Of a stretch of DNA of 16,623 bases, positions 1-7,332 are shown in pieces. The stretch covers positions 1 through 16,623 of the forward strand of contig BBCA01000061.1 of NCBI GenBank assembly GCA_001311805.1, written 5' to 3'. Made by a program: the position numbers and the translations under genes. The stretch is from Lentibacillus juripiscarius JCM 12147 (GTDB taxonomy: Bacteria > Bacillota > Bacilli > Bacillales_D > Amphibacillaceae). The notes below the pieces were generated by a model. The model was not told the origin of the DNA. It was given only the letters and a program-made list of their open reading frames with translations, and ran no database searches. Numbering within the stretch: the first letter of the stretch is position 1; every line of letters starts with the position of its first letter.

Positions 1-242
1 TTCCATTATGATAGAATGATACTGGAAGTCTATTCATCCAATGCTGTGGAGATGATTTACTTTCGGTGTACTGTCAGCCCCTTGAAAGCCGGGGGTGTCC
101 AGCCGTTTTTTGTAACGTCAGTATAAATTATGGATGACCTTATAAGAAAAACTTCGGCATTTACTAAAAAACGAGGCAAATGTCGAGTTTTCCTATGACG
201 GAGATAAAAATGGCTGCTGCCTTACAGAAGGGAGAACATAAA
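1..242. other. Upstream region; possible gene tail, nothing firm
   Basis: The + strand is open in frame 1 from the window edge to a TAA at 124-126 (41 codons, beginning FHYDRMILEVYSSNAVEM), so this could be the 3' end of a gene that starts outside the window. An open stretch this short also arises by chance, and I do not recognise the sequence. From 127 to 242 I see no gene and no convincing promoter, only the ribosome binding site of the following symporter at 228-234. Confidence 0.25.
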
Positions 243-1680
243 ATGGGGAAAGATCTGATGAATGCAGTCGAGCAGGTGGTTGGTGCTGCCAATGATGCGA
301 TGTGGGGCACCATTTTAATTGCTGTGCTAATTGGACTTGGTTTATGGTTCACGATACGCACTGACTTTGTCCAGTTCCGTAATTTTAAAGAAATGATACG
401 CCTCATATTTGATAAACGGATGGTCAGTGCAGAAGGAAAAAAGGAACATCGTCGTTCCAGGCGTTTGCCATCAGTGCGGCGTCGCGGGTCGGAACGGGGA
501 ACCTGGCCGGTGTCGCTTCAGCCGTGGCTGTCGGCGGCCCCGGGGCAATTTTTGGATGTGGCTGATTGCGATGCTCGGTTCGGCCACAGCATTTGTGGAA
601 AGTACGCTGGCCCAAGTGTATAAAACACCGGATAAGGACCAATACAGAGGCGGGCCGGCTTATTACATGGAAAAAGGTCTGAATCAGCGCTGGCTCGGTA
701 TTGTGTTCGCCATTACCATTACATTCACGTACGGGCTTGTGTTCAACTCCGTGCAGTCAAACACAATTAGCCTTGCGTTCAGCGGCGAATTTGATGTCAG
801 CCGGAATATCATGGCGCTTGTGTTAGTTGTCTTGACCGCCATCGTTATTTTTGGCGGACTGAAAAGTATTGCAACCGTTACGCAGTATATTGTACCAATT
901 ATGTCTGTGATGTATATTATTCTAGCGGTTTATATACTCGTTATGAATATTGCTGAAGTTCCAAGTATGATTGGGCTTATTTTCAGCAATGCATTCGGGA
1001 TCCGTGAAGTAGCAGGCGGCGGATTTGGTGCTGCCATTATGATGGGAATCAAGCGTGGGCTGTTCTCGAACGAGGCTGGTATGGGAAGTGCGCCGAACGC
1101 AGCGGCGACTGCTGAAGTGACGCACCCGGCCAAACAGGGATTCATCCAGGCGCTCGGTGTCTTCTTTGATACGATTCTAATGTGCAGTGCGACCGGCTTT
1201 ATCCTGGTTTCGGCAGGCGGCTATGCGGATAGTGACCTGGACGGAATCCAGCTGACTCAGCAAGCATTCGAATTCCATATTGGAACCGGTGCAGCCATTT
1301 TCATTGCAATCGCCATTTTCTTTTTCGCCTACAGTTCCATCCTTGGTAACTACTACTATGGTGAAAACAACATGGACTTTATCAAAAATTCCAAACTGGG
1401 CAGGTTCCTTTATCGGATTGCCGTGCTATTGATGGTTGTCTTCGGTGCGGTGGCAACCTTCGACCTCGTCTGGCAGCTTGCCGATTTGACAATGGGCATC
1501 ATGGCACTGATTAACTTGTACGCCATCACCAGATTATTTGGTGTAGCCCGCCGTGTGTTACGTGATTATCGCGATCAGCGGAAGGCCGGAAAAGATCCGG
1601 TATTCTATCGGGACACGCTGGATGATACGACCGGTGTGGATTACTGGGGACGCGAACAGGTGGCAAACAAAGGTGAATAA
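243..1680 (+). CDS. Sodium:alanine/glycine-type symporter (AGCS family), frameshifted
   Basis: Integral membrane symporter that imports a small neutral amino acid, probably alanine or glycine and possibly glutamine, with sodium. About 479 residues once repaired, the normal family length. The N-terminus carries GLGLWFTIRTDFVQFRNF. Read across the breaks, the conserved core follows: ISAASRVGTGNLAGVA, then FWMWLIAMLGSATAFVEST and YRGGPAYYMEKGL, and later KRGLFSNEAGMGSAPNAAA. These are AGCS signatures. ATG 243 is preferred over the in-frame ATG 180 because AAGGGAG lies 8 bases before it. Two bases appear to be missing: one in the A/G run at 437-444 and one in the T run at 549-553. The reading frame moves 0, 2, 1 exactly as two deletions predict. 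A terminator follows at once, so this is a single-gene unit. Family is certain; exact substrate is not. Confidence 0.93.
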
Positions 1681-1690
1681 ATTGGGATAT

Positions 1691-1726
1691 ACTGTCTGCT
1701 CTCTTCGTGGGGCAGGCAGTTTTTTT
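1691..1726 (+). terminator. Rho-independent terminator of the AGCS symporter gene
   Basis: A 9-bp stem, ACTGTCTGC at 1691-1699 with GCAGGCAGT at 1712-1720 (one G-T pair), closes a 12-base loop and runs into seven T. It lies 11 bases after the symporter stop codon. Confidence 0.88.
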
Positions 1727-1816
1727 GTGGGCGGGAGGCGCTAGTGAGGCGTTGGCGACTGTCGTTGCGATTTCAGCCTGGAGAAGTACGGGGCTAGGAA
1801 CGTAATTCTCTGTTTT

Positions 1817-1930
1817 CGCTGAAGTTGTCACAGAATCCGCTGAAGTTCACAGTGTTTTCGCTAAAGTTATCATAAAATCTGCTGAAGTTCACAATTTGCT
1901 GGAGTTGTCACAATTATGGGTTAAAGTCCC
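1817..1930. repeat. Degenerate 21-bp tandem repeat array, GCTGAAGTT core
   Basis: The core GCTGAAGTT recurs at 1818, 1839, 1860 (GCTAAAGTT), 1881, 1898 (GCTGGAGTT) and about 1920 (GTTAAAGTC). The spacing is exactly 21, 21, 21, then 17 and 22, so four copies keep strict 21-bp phase. Each unit continues with a variable half rich in TCACA. It lies in the roughly 410-base gap between the symporter terminator and the MaoC-like gene. No ORF, spacer structure or cas gene goes with it. The rest of the gap (1731-1816 and 1931-2074) shows nothing I can name. Confidence 0.8.
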
Positions 1931-2074
1931 AAAAGGCACCCCATCCACTCCTGCGCCGCCGGAACTCGTAAGCAAGGTTGTGCCGGGACCGAGTTTTCCG
2001 CTGACATAAAAACCTCACAGAACGAATACGGATTGGGTGGCGATAGAATGATAGCGGAGAGGGGGAGCTAAATA

Positions 2075-2103
2075 TTGTGTTTTTTAAAAATTACTACTAT
2101 TAT
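2075..2103 (+). promoter_or_regulatory. Candidate sigma-A promoter of the MaoC-like gene
   Basis: TTGTGT at 2075-2080 and TATTAT at 2098-2103 are separated by 17 bases. The -10 is good (5 of 6) and the -35 weak (3 of 6). It sits about 35 bases before the start codon. Confidence 0.45.
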
Positions 2104-2138
2104 TAGCCATAGGTATCAAACTTTCAGGGGGGGGGTAT

Positions 2139-2514
2139 ATGGCATTACAAGTAGGCGATATCATAACATTTGAAAGGACGTTTACGTTAAAGGATGTTGA
2201 ATTATTTACAAAGATCTCAGGTGACGAGGGGGAGCACCATTTAACACCAGACGAACAGGGGAGACTTGTCGTTCAGGGTTTGCTGACGGCTACATTACCA
2301 ACAAAATAGGCGGGGACAATAACGTACTGGCGCGTACGATGAATTTTGAGTTTTTGCGGCCAGTGTTTACGGGGGATACGATAGTATGTGAAGCTAAAAT
2401 TGAGGAATACGAAAGACAAGAAAAAATAGAACAGCAATCACTGCCTCCTTTTCCTGTATAAATCAGAAACAAAAAGAAGTGTTAACAGGGGAATTTTCAG
2501 GAGTTATACTTTAA
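2139..2514 (+). CDS. Small MaoC-like hotdog dehydratase/thioesterase-type protein, frameshifted
   Basis: Reconstructed as about 125 residues, the length of stand-alone MaoC-like single-hotdog proteins. These act on acyl thioesters, usually (R)-specific enoyl-CoA or enoyl-ACP hydration. The segment SGDEGEHHLTPDE keeps the Asp and, five residues later, His of the hydratase-2 catalytic motif (normally D-x-N-P-x-H); the usual Asn-Pro is replaced by Gly-Glu, so activity is unproven. A central helix VVQGLLTATLP and the strand segment FEFLRPVFTGDTI follow, as in the family. Two bases are missing, in the A runs at 2303-2306 and 2421-2426; inserting one A at each gives a continuous protein ending FSGVIL. 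The start at 2139 follows a run of nine G (2127-2135) that serves as ribosome binding site. It stands alone, with no fatty-acid or PHA gene nearby, so the substrate is unknown. Confidence 0.78.
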
Positions 2515-2533
2515 ACGGTTCGTGTTCGTTTAC

Positions 2534-2563
2534 AAAAGGACTCAGCGATAAACTGAGCCTTTT
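2534..2563 (+). terminator. Terminator after the MaoC-like gene
   Basis: AAAAGG(A)CTCAG pairs with CTGAGCCTTTT around the loop CGATAAA, with one bulged A. The run of T on one side and A on the other lets it work in both directions, between two converging genes. Confidence 0.72.
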
Positions 2564-2613
2564 AAAAGCTAATATTGTTATGACCTATGCAAATTCATTT
2601 GTTATTCAATCTA

Positions 2614-2943
2614 TTATGCTTTACGTTCCGCTATCTCCTGCGGTGTGATCCAGTCATCGGCCCATTTTTGGATTTCCTGAATGACCGGCTCCAGTGCATT
2701 TCCTTTTTCTGTTAAAGAATACTCGATGCGAACCGGAAATTCGGAATAGATGGTACGTTCGACAATGCCTTCTTTTTCCAGCAGTTTCAGTCGGTCAGAA
2801 AGCAAACGTCCACTGATTGGCAGGCCTGCTTCCATTTCCGAAAAGCGTTTTGCACCATTCAGCAATTCAAATAAGATGAGACCGACCCAGCGTTTGCTAA
2901 TAATCTCCATTGCCTTTTCAAAACGCGGACATAATTCATTCAT
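2614..2943 (-). CDS. HxlR-family winged-helix regulator (YodB/CatR-like)
   Basis: Transcription regulator of about 109 residues, one of the few intact genes here. HxlR proteins are dimeric winged-helix DNA binders. The sequence shows the family pattern: KRWVGLILFELLNGAKRFSE, then SGRLLSDRLKLLEKEGIVER (recognition helix and following helix), then the wing around VRIEYSLTEKG and a C-terminal dimer helix. Cys5 in MNELCPRFEKA sits where the redox-sensing Cys of B. subtilis YodB and CatR is found, so a quinone/aldehyde/thiol-stress sensor is plausible; that is inference. ATG 2943 is chosen over the upstream GTG 2952 because GAGGTGATC overlaps the latter as a ribosome binding site. It is divergent from the aminopeptidase gene and converges on the MaoC-like gene; the target could be either neighbour, itself, or something elsewhere. 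Confidence 0.9.
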   Translation of the reverse strand: MNELCPRFEKAMEIISKRWVGLILFELLNGAKRFSEMEAGLPISGRLLSDRLKLLEKEGIVERTIYSEFPVRIEYSLTEKGNALEPVIQEIQKWADDWITPQEIAERKA

Positions 2944-2979
2944 GCAGATCACCTCGCTCGGTTTGCCAAAACACTCTGA

Positions 2980-2992
2980 TTACGAAAAGTAA
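2980..2992. promoter_or_regulatory. Small dyad TTAC-N5-GTAA upstream of the HxlR gene
   Basis: A short inverted repeat 37 bases before the HxlR start codon. HxlR proteins often bind AT-rich dyads with TTAC/GTAA half-sites in their own control region, so this is a candidate autoregulatory operator. It is too short to be significant by itself. Confidence 0.3.
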
Positions 2993-3065
2993 CTTGATTC
3001 CATCATAACACAGGATGCCCGACAGGTAAATTGCAGCTGAAGCGGCCGTTTGTATGTTGTATGAT

Positions 3066-3094
3066 TTGGTGATTTTTTTAAAATATGAAATAAT
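3066..3094 (+). promoter_or_regulatory. Possible promoter of the aminopeptidase gene
   Basis: TTGGTG at 3066-3071 and AATAAT at 3089-3094 with a 17-base AT-rich spacer that includes seven T. The -35 is weak; other AT-rich choices nearby are possible. Confidence 0.3.
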
Positions 3095-3135
3095 AATGAT
3101 GCTAAATTAAATATGCTGATTTGGAGGGAATGAAC

Positions 3136-4377
3136 ATGGTATCAACAAAACAATGGAAAGTATGCTGATTTGGCCTTGCAAACGGGAGTCAACCTGCAGG
3201 AAAATCAGGCACTTATGATCAACGCACCGATTGAAGGGGCGGATTTCACCCGAATCGTTGCCAGAAAAGCATACGAAATGGGTGCGAAAGACGTACATAT
3301 TAATTGGTCGGATGATGAGTTGACCCTTTTGAAATATGAAAACGCACCGGATGAAGTGATTGGCTCGTTTCCGGAGTGGAAGGTCAAGCTTAACGAATCC
3401 TACGCAGAAGATGGGGCGGCCGTTCTGTCAATCCGGTCCACGAACCCGGACCTGTTGAAGGACATCGATTCATCGAGGGTAGCGATGGCGAATAAAGCCG
3501 CGGCACAAGCGATGAAAAATTTCCGGCAATATACGATGAACGACCGGATCACCTGGTCTATTATTTCCATACCGACCGGTGACTGGGCACAGAAAATTTT
3601 CCCTGACAAGTCTAGAGGAGATGCAGTCGAAAGCTTATGGGACGCAATCGTCAAAATTGTCCGTGTCGACAAGGATGATCCAGTTGCCGCATGGGAAGAG
3701 CACAATAAAACATTGGAAACAGCACGCGAAATTCTGAACCGCAAAAATACAAAAAACTCCAATTCAAGGCACCTGGTACAGATTTGGACTTGGAATTGCC
3801 TGAAGGACACCTCTGGAAAGGCGGCTCCGCTGTGTCTGAGCAAGGCGTTCGCTTTAATCCGAACATGCCAACGGAAGAGGTCTTTTCCATGCCGCACAAA
3901 TATGGTGTTAATGGTACCGTATCAAGCACGAAACCGCTGAATTACGGCGGCAGCGTGATCGACAACTTCACCCTGACATTTGAAGACGGCAAAGTGGTTG
4001 ATTTTAAAGCAGAACAAGGAGAAGATACATTAAAACACCTGCTCGATACGGATGAAGGTGCACGCCGGCTTGGAGAAGTGGCGCTTGTCCCGCATGAATC
4101 ACCAGTATCTCAGTCAGGACTCATTTTCTACAACACCCTATATGACGAAAATGCATCCTGCCACATCGCTCTGGGCAAAGCATATCCGACCAACGTGGAA
4201 GGCGGCTCCAGTATGGATGCCGACACACTCGACAAACACGGCGTCAATGACAGCCTCACGCACGTCGACTTCATGATCGGGTCAGAAAAGCTGGACATCG
4301 ACGGCGTTCTGGAAGACGGCACAACAGAAGCCGTGTTCCGTAATGGGACATGGGCACTAAACGTAAAAGGAGACTAG
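3136..4377 (+). CDS. ampS: M29-family metallo-aminopeptidase (AmpS type), frameshifted
   Basis: Cytoplasmic metal-dependent leucyl-type aminopeptidase that trims N-terminal residues from peptides. About 414 residues after repair, close to B. subtilis AmpS. The N-terminal half has the family segments GAKDVHINWSDDELT and WEEHNKTL. The C-terminal catalytic half carries the metal-site signatures: MPTEEVF, TDEGARRLGEVALVPHESP, FYNTLYDENASCHIALG and THVDFMIGS, supplying the expected Glu, His and Asp ligands. The start ATG 3136 follows GGAGGG by 7 bases. Three bases appear to be missing: two in short A runs between 3144 and 3160 (giving MVSTKTMEKYADLALQTG) and one in the A run at 3743-3747 (giving NRKKYKKLQFKAPGTD). 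It is a single-gene unit. Confidence 0.92.
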
Positions 4378-4380
4378 TGG

Positions 4381-4411
4381 CTGGGACGTGGGGACAGGTT
4401 CATTGTCCCAG
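4381..4411. repeat. REP-like GGGACAGG hairpin
   Basis: CTGGGAC at 4381-4387 pairs with GTCCCAG at 4405-4411, and the loop contains GGGGACAGGTTCATT. This GGGACAGG...TGTCCC form resembles the short extragenic hairpins that are scattered in many Firmicutes and that elsewhere accompany REP-associated (Y1) transposases. It starts 3 bases after the aminopeptidase stop codon. Without a T run it is a poor intrinsic terminator. Confidence 0.6.
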
Positions 4412-4425
4412 TTGCGCGATGATAT

Positions 4426-4582
4426 CGAGCGAGTGATGAGACGAAACGAGCGAGAGCGCGCTCAAATCGAGCGGGAGCGCGGACGAAACGAGCGAGAGTG
4501 CAGTCAAATCGAGCGGGAGCAACGTCAAATCGAGCAGAACGGCTCCAAAAACTCGCGCGAAAATCAATAAAGTCGCGCGACC
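4426..4582. repeat. 21-bp tandem repeat array, CGAGC core
   Basis: CGAGC occurs at 4426, 4447, 4468, 4489, 4510 and 4531, an exact 21-bp step throughout, with decayed copies at 4552 and 4573. Units alternate between AAATCGAGCGGGAGC and GAAACGAGCGAGAG forms. Because 21 is a multiple of 3, both strands stay open: + gives heptads such as NERERAQ and IERERGR, - gives ARFDVAP, ARFDCTL and ARFVRAP. I treat these readings as by-products of the DNA repeat and not as genes. Confidence 0.85.
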
Positions 4583-4611
4583 CCCGGCCGACCCGCAGCA
4601 CGTCTCAACCT

Positions 4612-4651
4612 AAAAAAGGTGGCATGATTTTAGTCTAAAATCGTGCCACCT
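4612..4651 (-). terminator. Terminator of recQ
   Basis: A nearly perfect 17-bp stem, AGGTGGCATGATTTTAG (4617-4633) with CTAAAATCGTGCCACCT (4635-4651), one G-T type mismatch. On the minus strand it is followed by six T (4612-4617). It lies about 65 bases beyond the recQ stop codon. Confidence 0.9.
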
Positions 4652-4715
4652 ATTTCTATATTTTGCAGTTAGTTTATTAATTCTACCATCCGCTCTATTG
4701 TCCTGCCTCCATCAA

Positions 4716-6870
4716 TCACATCAGTCCGTTCTTCACCAAAACTGCCTTAATGACCGTATAACTAAATTCATCCGGCAGTGATTCCTTTAATGGTTTTAGC
4801 TTCGTTTCCTCCAGCTGCTCCCGGGCTTCCAATATGACTTTTTCATCATCCGCATTAAAAAATATCTCCCAGGCAATTGGGTGTCCATCTTTAAATGCTT
4901 TAAACAGATGGCTTTCAACGGTTTGTGAGGAGATGCCGCGCAATACAGCGATGTCTTTTATCGGTTTTCCCGACTGGAACATGGAATAGCTAATTATGTG
5001 GCTCGGCCGGTCATCGGCTTGTTTTTCCTTTTCCTTTTCGTGACCGCACCCCCGCCTCCGCTTGTTATTTTGACAGGGCGGGGGCTGTTCGGATTACTGC
5101 TGCGCCATTCTTTAATAACGGCAAGAAACGGTTCGCCGTACTGATCAAATTTTTTTCTCGCCAACACCTTTAATGGCAAGCATATCTTCCTTTGTTTCCG
5201 GAAAATACCGGCTGAATTCTTTCAACGTTGCGTCTGAAAACAGCACATACGGAGGTACGCCTTCTTCGTCGGCAATTTTTCCGATGGTCGCGCAGGGCTG
5301 CGAATAAATCTTCCCGGTAGTCTGTCTCTTCAGCAGCAGGAATTGGTGTGGTGTACATCCAGACGGTTCGCTTTCCTTTCAGCACATCTACGGAATTCTG
5401 GTTCAGCTGCAGTGTTGGGTATTTGCCGTCTGCAGTTCCGAGAAGCTGTTCGGCAACGAGAAAATGGATCCGCTCTGTCAGGTCTTTTTCCGTGTAGGCG
5501 GATAGGATTCCATAGGTAGAAAGTGTATGCAGACGGAAACTGCGCAGCCGGCTGTCGTTTGATCCTTTCAATACTTTGGCCGTCATGGTGATACCGAATC
5601 GCTCGCCCATTCGTTTGACACACGAGAGAATCATTTGCGCTTCTTCGGTGATGTCGACGCGTTCCCGGCGGTGCTGGCAGTTGCTGCAGCGGCCGCATGG
5701 TTCATAGTTAGATGTGTCCCCAAAGTAATCCAATATATAAGACGTCAGGCAGCTGTGTGTATGGCAATAATTAATCATTGCCTGCAGCTTCCGGTATTCG
5801 CCTTGTTTGGCGTCATCGTCCATCAGTGATTGCTCAATCAAAAATTTCTGCAGTTGAACATCCTGTGGTGAAAACAGCAGAATGCAGTCACTATGCTCTC
5901 CGTCACGGCCAGCTCTGCCTGCTTCTTGATAATAGGCTTCCATCGTCATGGGCATGGCGTAATGAATGATAAACCGTACGTTCGATTTGTCAATTCCCAT
6001 GCCAAACGCGTTTGTGGCGATCATGACGGTTTTTTCATCATGAATAAAAGCCGATTGCGCTGCTTTCCGGTCTTCCTCAGACAGTCCCGCATGATACTTG
6101 GCAGCAGGAATGCCCCATTTCACCAACTGCTCCTGAAGTGCATCGGCCTGTTTTCGCGTTGCCGTGTAAATAATGCCCGATTCATCCTGGTGCTCTTTCA
6201 TAAAAGAACGTACGTAGGTTTGTTTATGTTTGCCTTTGACTACATGGAAAGACAGGTTCTTCCGCTCGAAACCTGTTTTCACGACATGGTCATCCTGAAT
6301 TTGCAGCAACGTCTGAATATCGGCAATTACTTCTTCCGTGGCAGTGGCGGTTAGGGCGATAACGGCCGGAATATTCGGTATCTGTTTCAAGCTGGTGACG
6401 ATCGACCGGTAGCTCGGCCGAAAATCATGCCCCCATTGGGAGATACAATGCGCTTCGTCAAACGCAGCCAGCGAAATCGGAATCCGCTTCATAACGGAAA
6501 TAAATGCGGATGACTCAAATCGTTCCGGTGCCGCATAGACAAACTGGTATTCGCCGGCCTCAATCGCAGCAAGGCGCGCCTGTTGTTCGCCCGGTGTCAG
6601 TGTACTATTTATGTAGGTTGCCGGTATCCCTAGAGCCTGGAGGGCATCGACCTGGTCTTTCATAAGTGAAATCAGCGGCGAAATAATGATCGCGGTCCCA
6701 TCGAGCGCCATGCCCGGAATCTGATAGCACAGTGATTTTCCCCCGCCGGTCGGCATGACAGCTAGTGTATTATTCTCTTGCATGATATGTTCAATCGTCT
6801 GCTGCTGTCCTGAGCGGAACGATTCGTATCCAAAGTATGTATTCAAAATTGCTTCGGCTTGTCCCATCAT
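4716..6870 (-). CDS. recQ: ATP-dependent DNA helicase RecQ, frameshifted
   Basis: 3'-5' DNA helicase for recombination and fork repair. About 717 residues after repair, the size of RecQ with all accessory domains. Visible in order: motif 0 FGYESFRSGQQQTI (13-26); Walker A PTGGGKS (40-46); DEAH box 138-141 followed by the aromatic loop CISQWGHDFRP; motif VI QEAGRAGRDG (315-324); zinc site Cys374, Cys392, Cys395, Cys398; an RQC winged helix; an HRDC domain (ADEEGVPPYV, then DMLAIKGVGEKKF); and a C-terminal helix-turn-helix domain with ISSQTVESHLFKAFKDG. Three length errors break it: the T run at 5276-5280 (one base too many or two too few), the T run at 5150-5156 (one too many), and one base missing near 5025-5053. 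ATG 6870 follows AAAGGGGA. It is a single-gene unit with its own terminator. Confidence 0.95.
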
Positions 6871-6910
6871 TATTTGATTCCCCTTTACCCTTACTTATAG
6901 TAACATATTT

Positions 6911-6922
6911 TTCCGGCCGGAA
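6911..6922. promoter_or_regulatory. Perfect palindrome TTCCGGCCGGAA upstream of recQ
   Basis: A 12-bp perfect palindrome 41 bases before the recQ start codon, next to AT-rich sequence (ACTATAAG on the recQ strand) that could hold a -10. It could be an operator or chance. It does not match the SOS (LexA) box of Firmicutes. The remainder of 6871-7001 shows no gene. Confidence 0.3.
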
Positions 6923-7001
6923 CCATTAGAAAAAACCCGCCAGTTACCTCGTCACATAGTGCGTGCTTCGAACCGCGGATTAACTGCCAACCTTATAAAA
7001 A

Positions 7002-7299
7002 GGCTGTTCACCAAAATCTATGTTTGACAAATTAGATGTCATTTTGACGTAAGCAGTCGCTTCGGAAAAACACTACGCTTTCCGTGGGCTTGTCCTCAGC
7101 CTCCTCGAAAAAGAAGATCGCTTTTTCTGCGGGGTCTTCACACTGCGCATTCCCACAGGACAAGGAAGGCTTCGGCAGCGATGCATCGCACGAAGAAAAT
7201 TGGTTTTTATTTTCGAGGAGTCTCCGTGTTTTTCCTCCGCTAGCTAGTTCTACCACCATATTCATTCATTCATTTCAACCATAGATTTTGGTGTTGACC
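7002..7299. mobile_element. MITE-like intergenic element 1 (298 bp) with flanking direct repeats
   Basis: The element starts GGCTGTT and ends GACC. Near the ends a perfect 14-bp inverted repeat, CACCAAAATCTATG (7009-7022) and CATAGATTTTGGTG (7280-7293), encloses a second one, GGAAAAACAC (7064-7073) and GTGTTTTTCC (7226-7235). The core carries ACGCTTTCCGTGGGC, CAGCCTCCTCG and TGCGGGGTCTTC, a combination I know from hairpin repeats spread through Bacillaceae genomes. The 9-bp sequence TTATAAAAA stands on both sides (6993-7001 and 7300-7308), as expected of a target-site duplication. There is no transposase, so movement would need one supplied elsewhere. Open frames inside it follow the hairpin and are not genes. 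Confidence 0.72.
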
Positions 7300-7303
7300 T
7301 TAT

Positions 7304-7332
7304 AAAAAAAGAGCTGCCTAAAGCAGCTCTTT
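7304..7332 (-). terminator. Terminator of brnQ, overlapping its stop codon
   Basis: A perfect 10-bp stem, AAAGAGCTGC (7308-7317) with GCAGCTCTTT (7323-7332), followed on the minus strand by a T run to 7304. The brnQ stop codon (7318-7320) lies in the loop, so the last codons form part of the hairpin. The T run overlaps the right direct repeat of the MITE-like element. Confidence 0.9.

Noticed and set aside
180..242. The earlier in-frame ATG 180 as start of the symporter
   Set aside because: It has no ribosome binding site, while ATG 243 has AAGGGAG at the right distance and gives the usual family N-terminus.
4388..4570. A 60-residue + strand ORF and a 75-residue - strand ORF over the CGAGC array
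   Set aside because: Both are open only because the DNA repeat has a 21-bp period. Neither has a convincing ribosome binding site or a recognisable fold.
1817..4582. The 21-bp arrays as CRISPR
   Set aside because: Units are contiguous and degenerate with no unique spacers of 30-40 bp, no leader and no cas genes.
5893..6354. A 153-residue ORF antisense to recQ
   Set aside because: It is a shadow of the recQ helicase core, whose motifs are complete on the other strand.
7032..7265. Minus-strand 77-residue ORF and plus-strand 66-residue ORF inside element 1
   Set aside because: They follow the palindromic repeat and have no ribosome binding site or family likeness.
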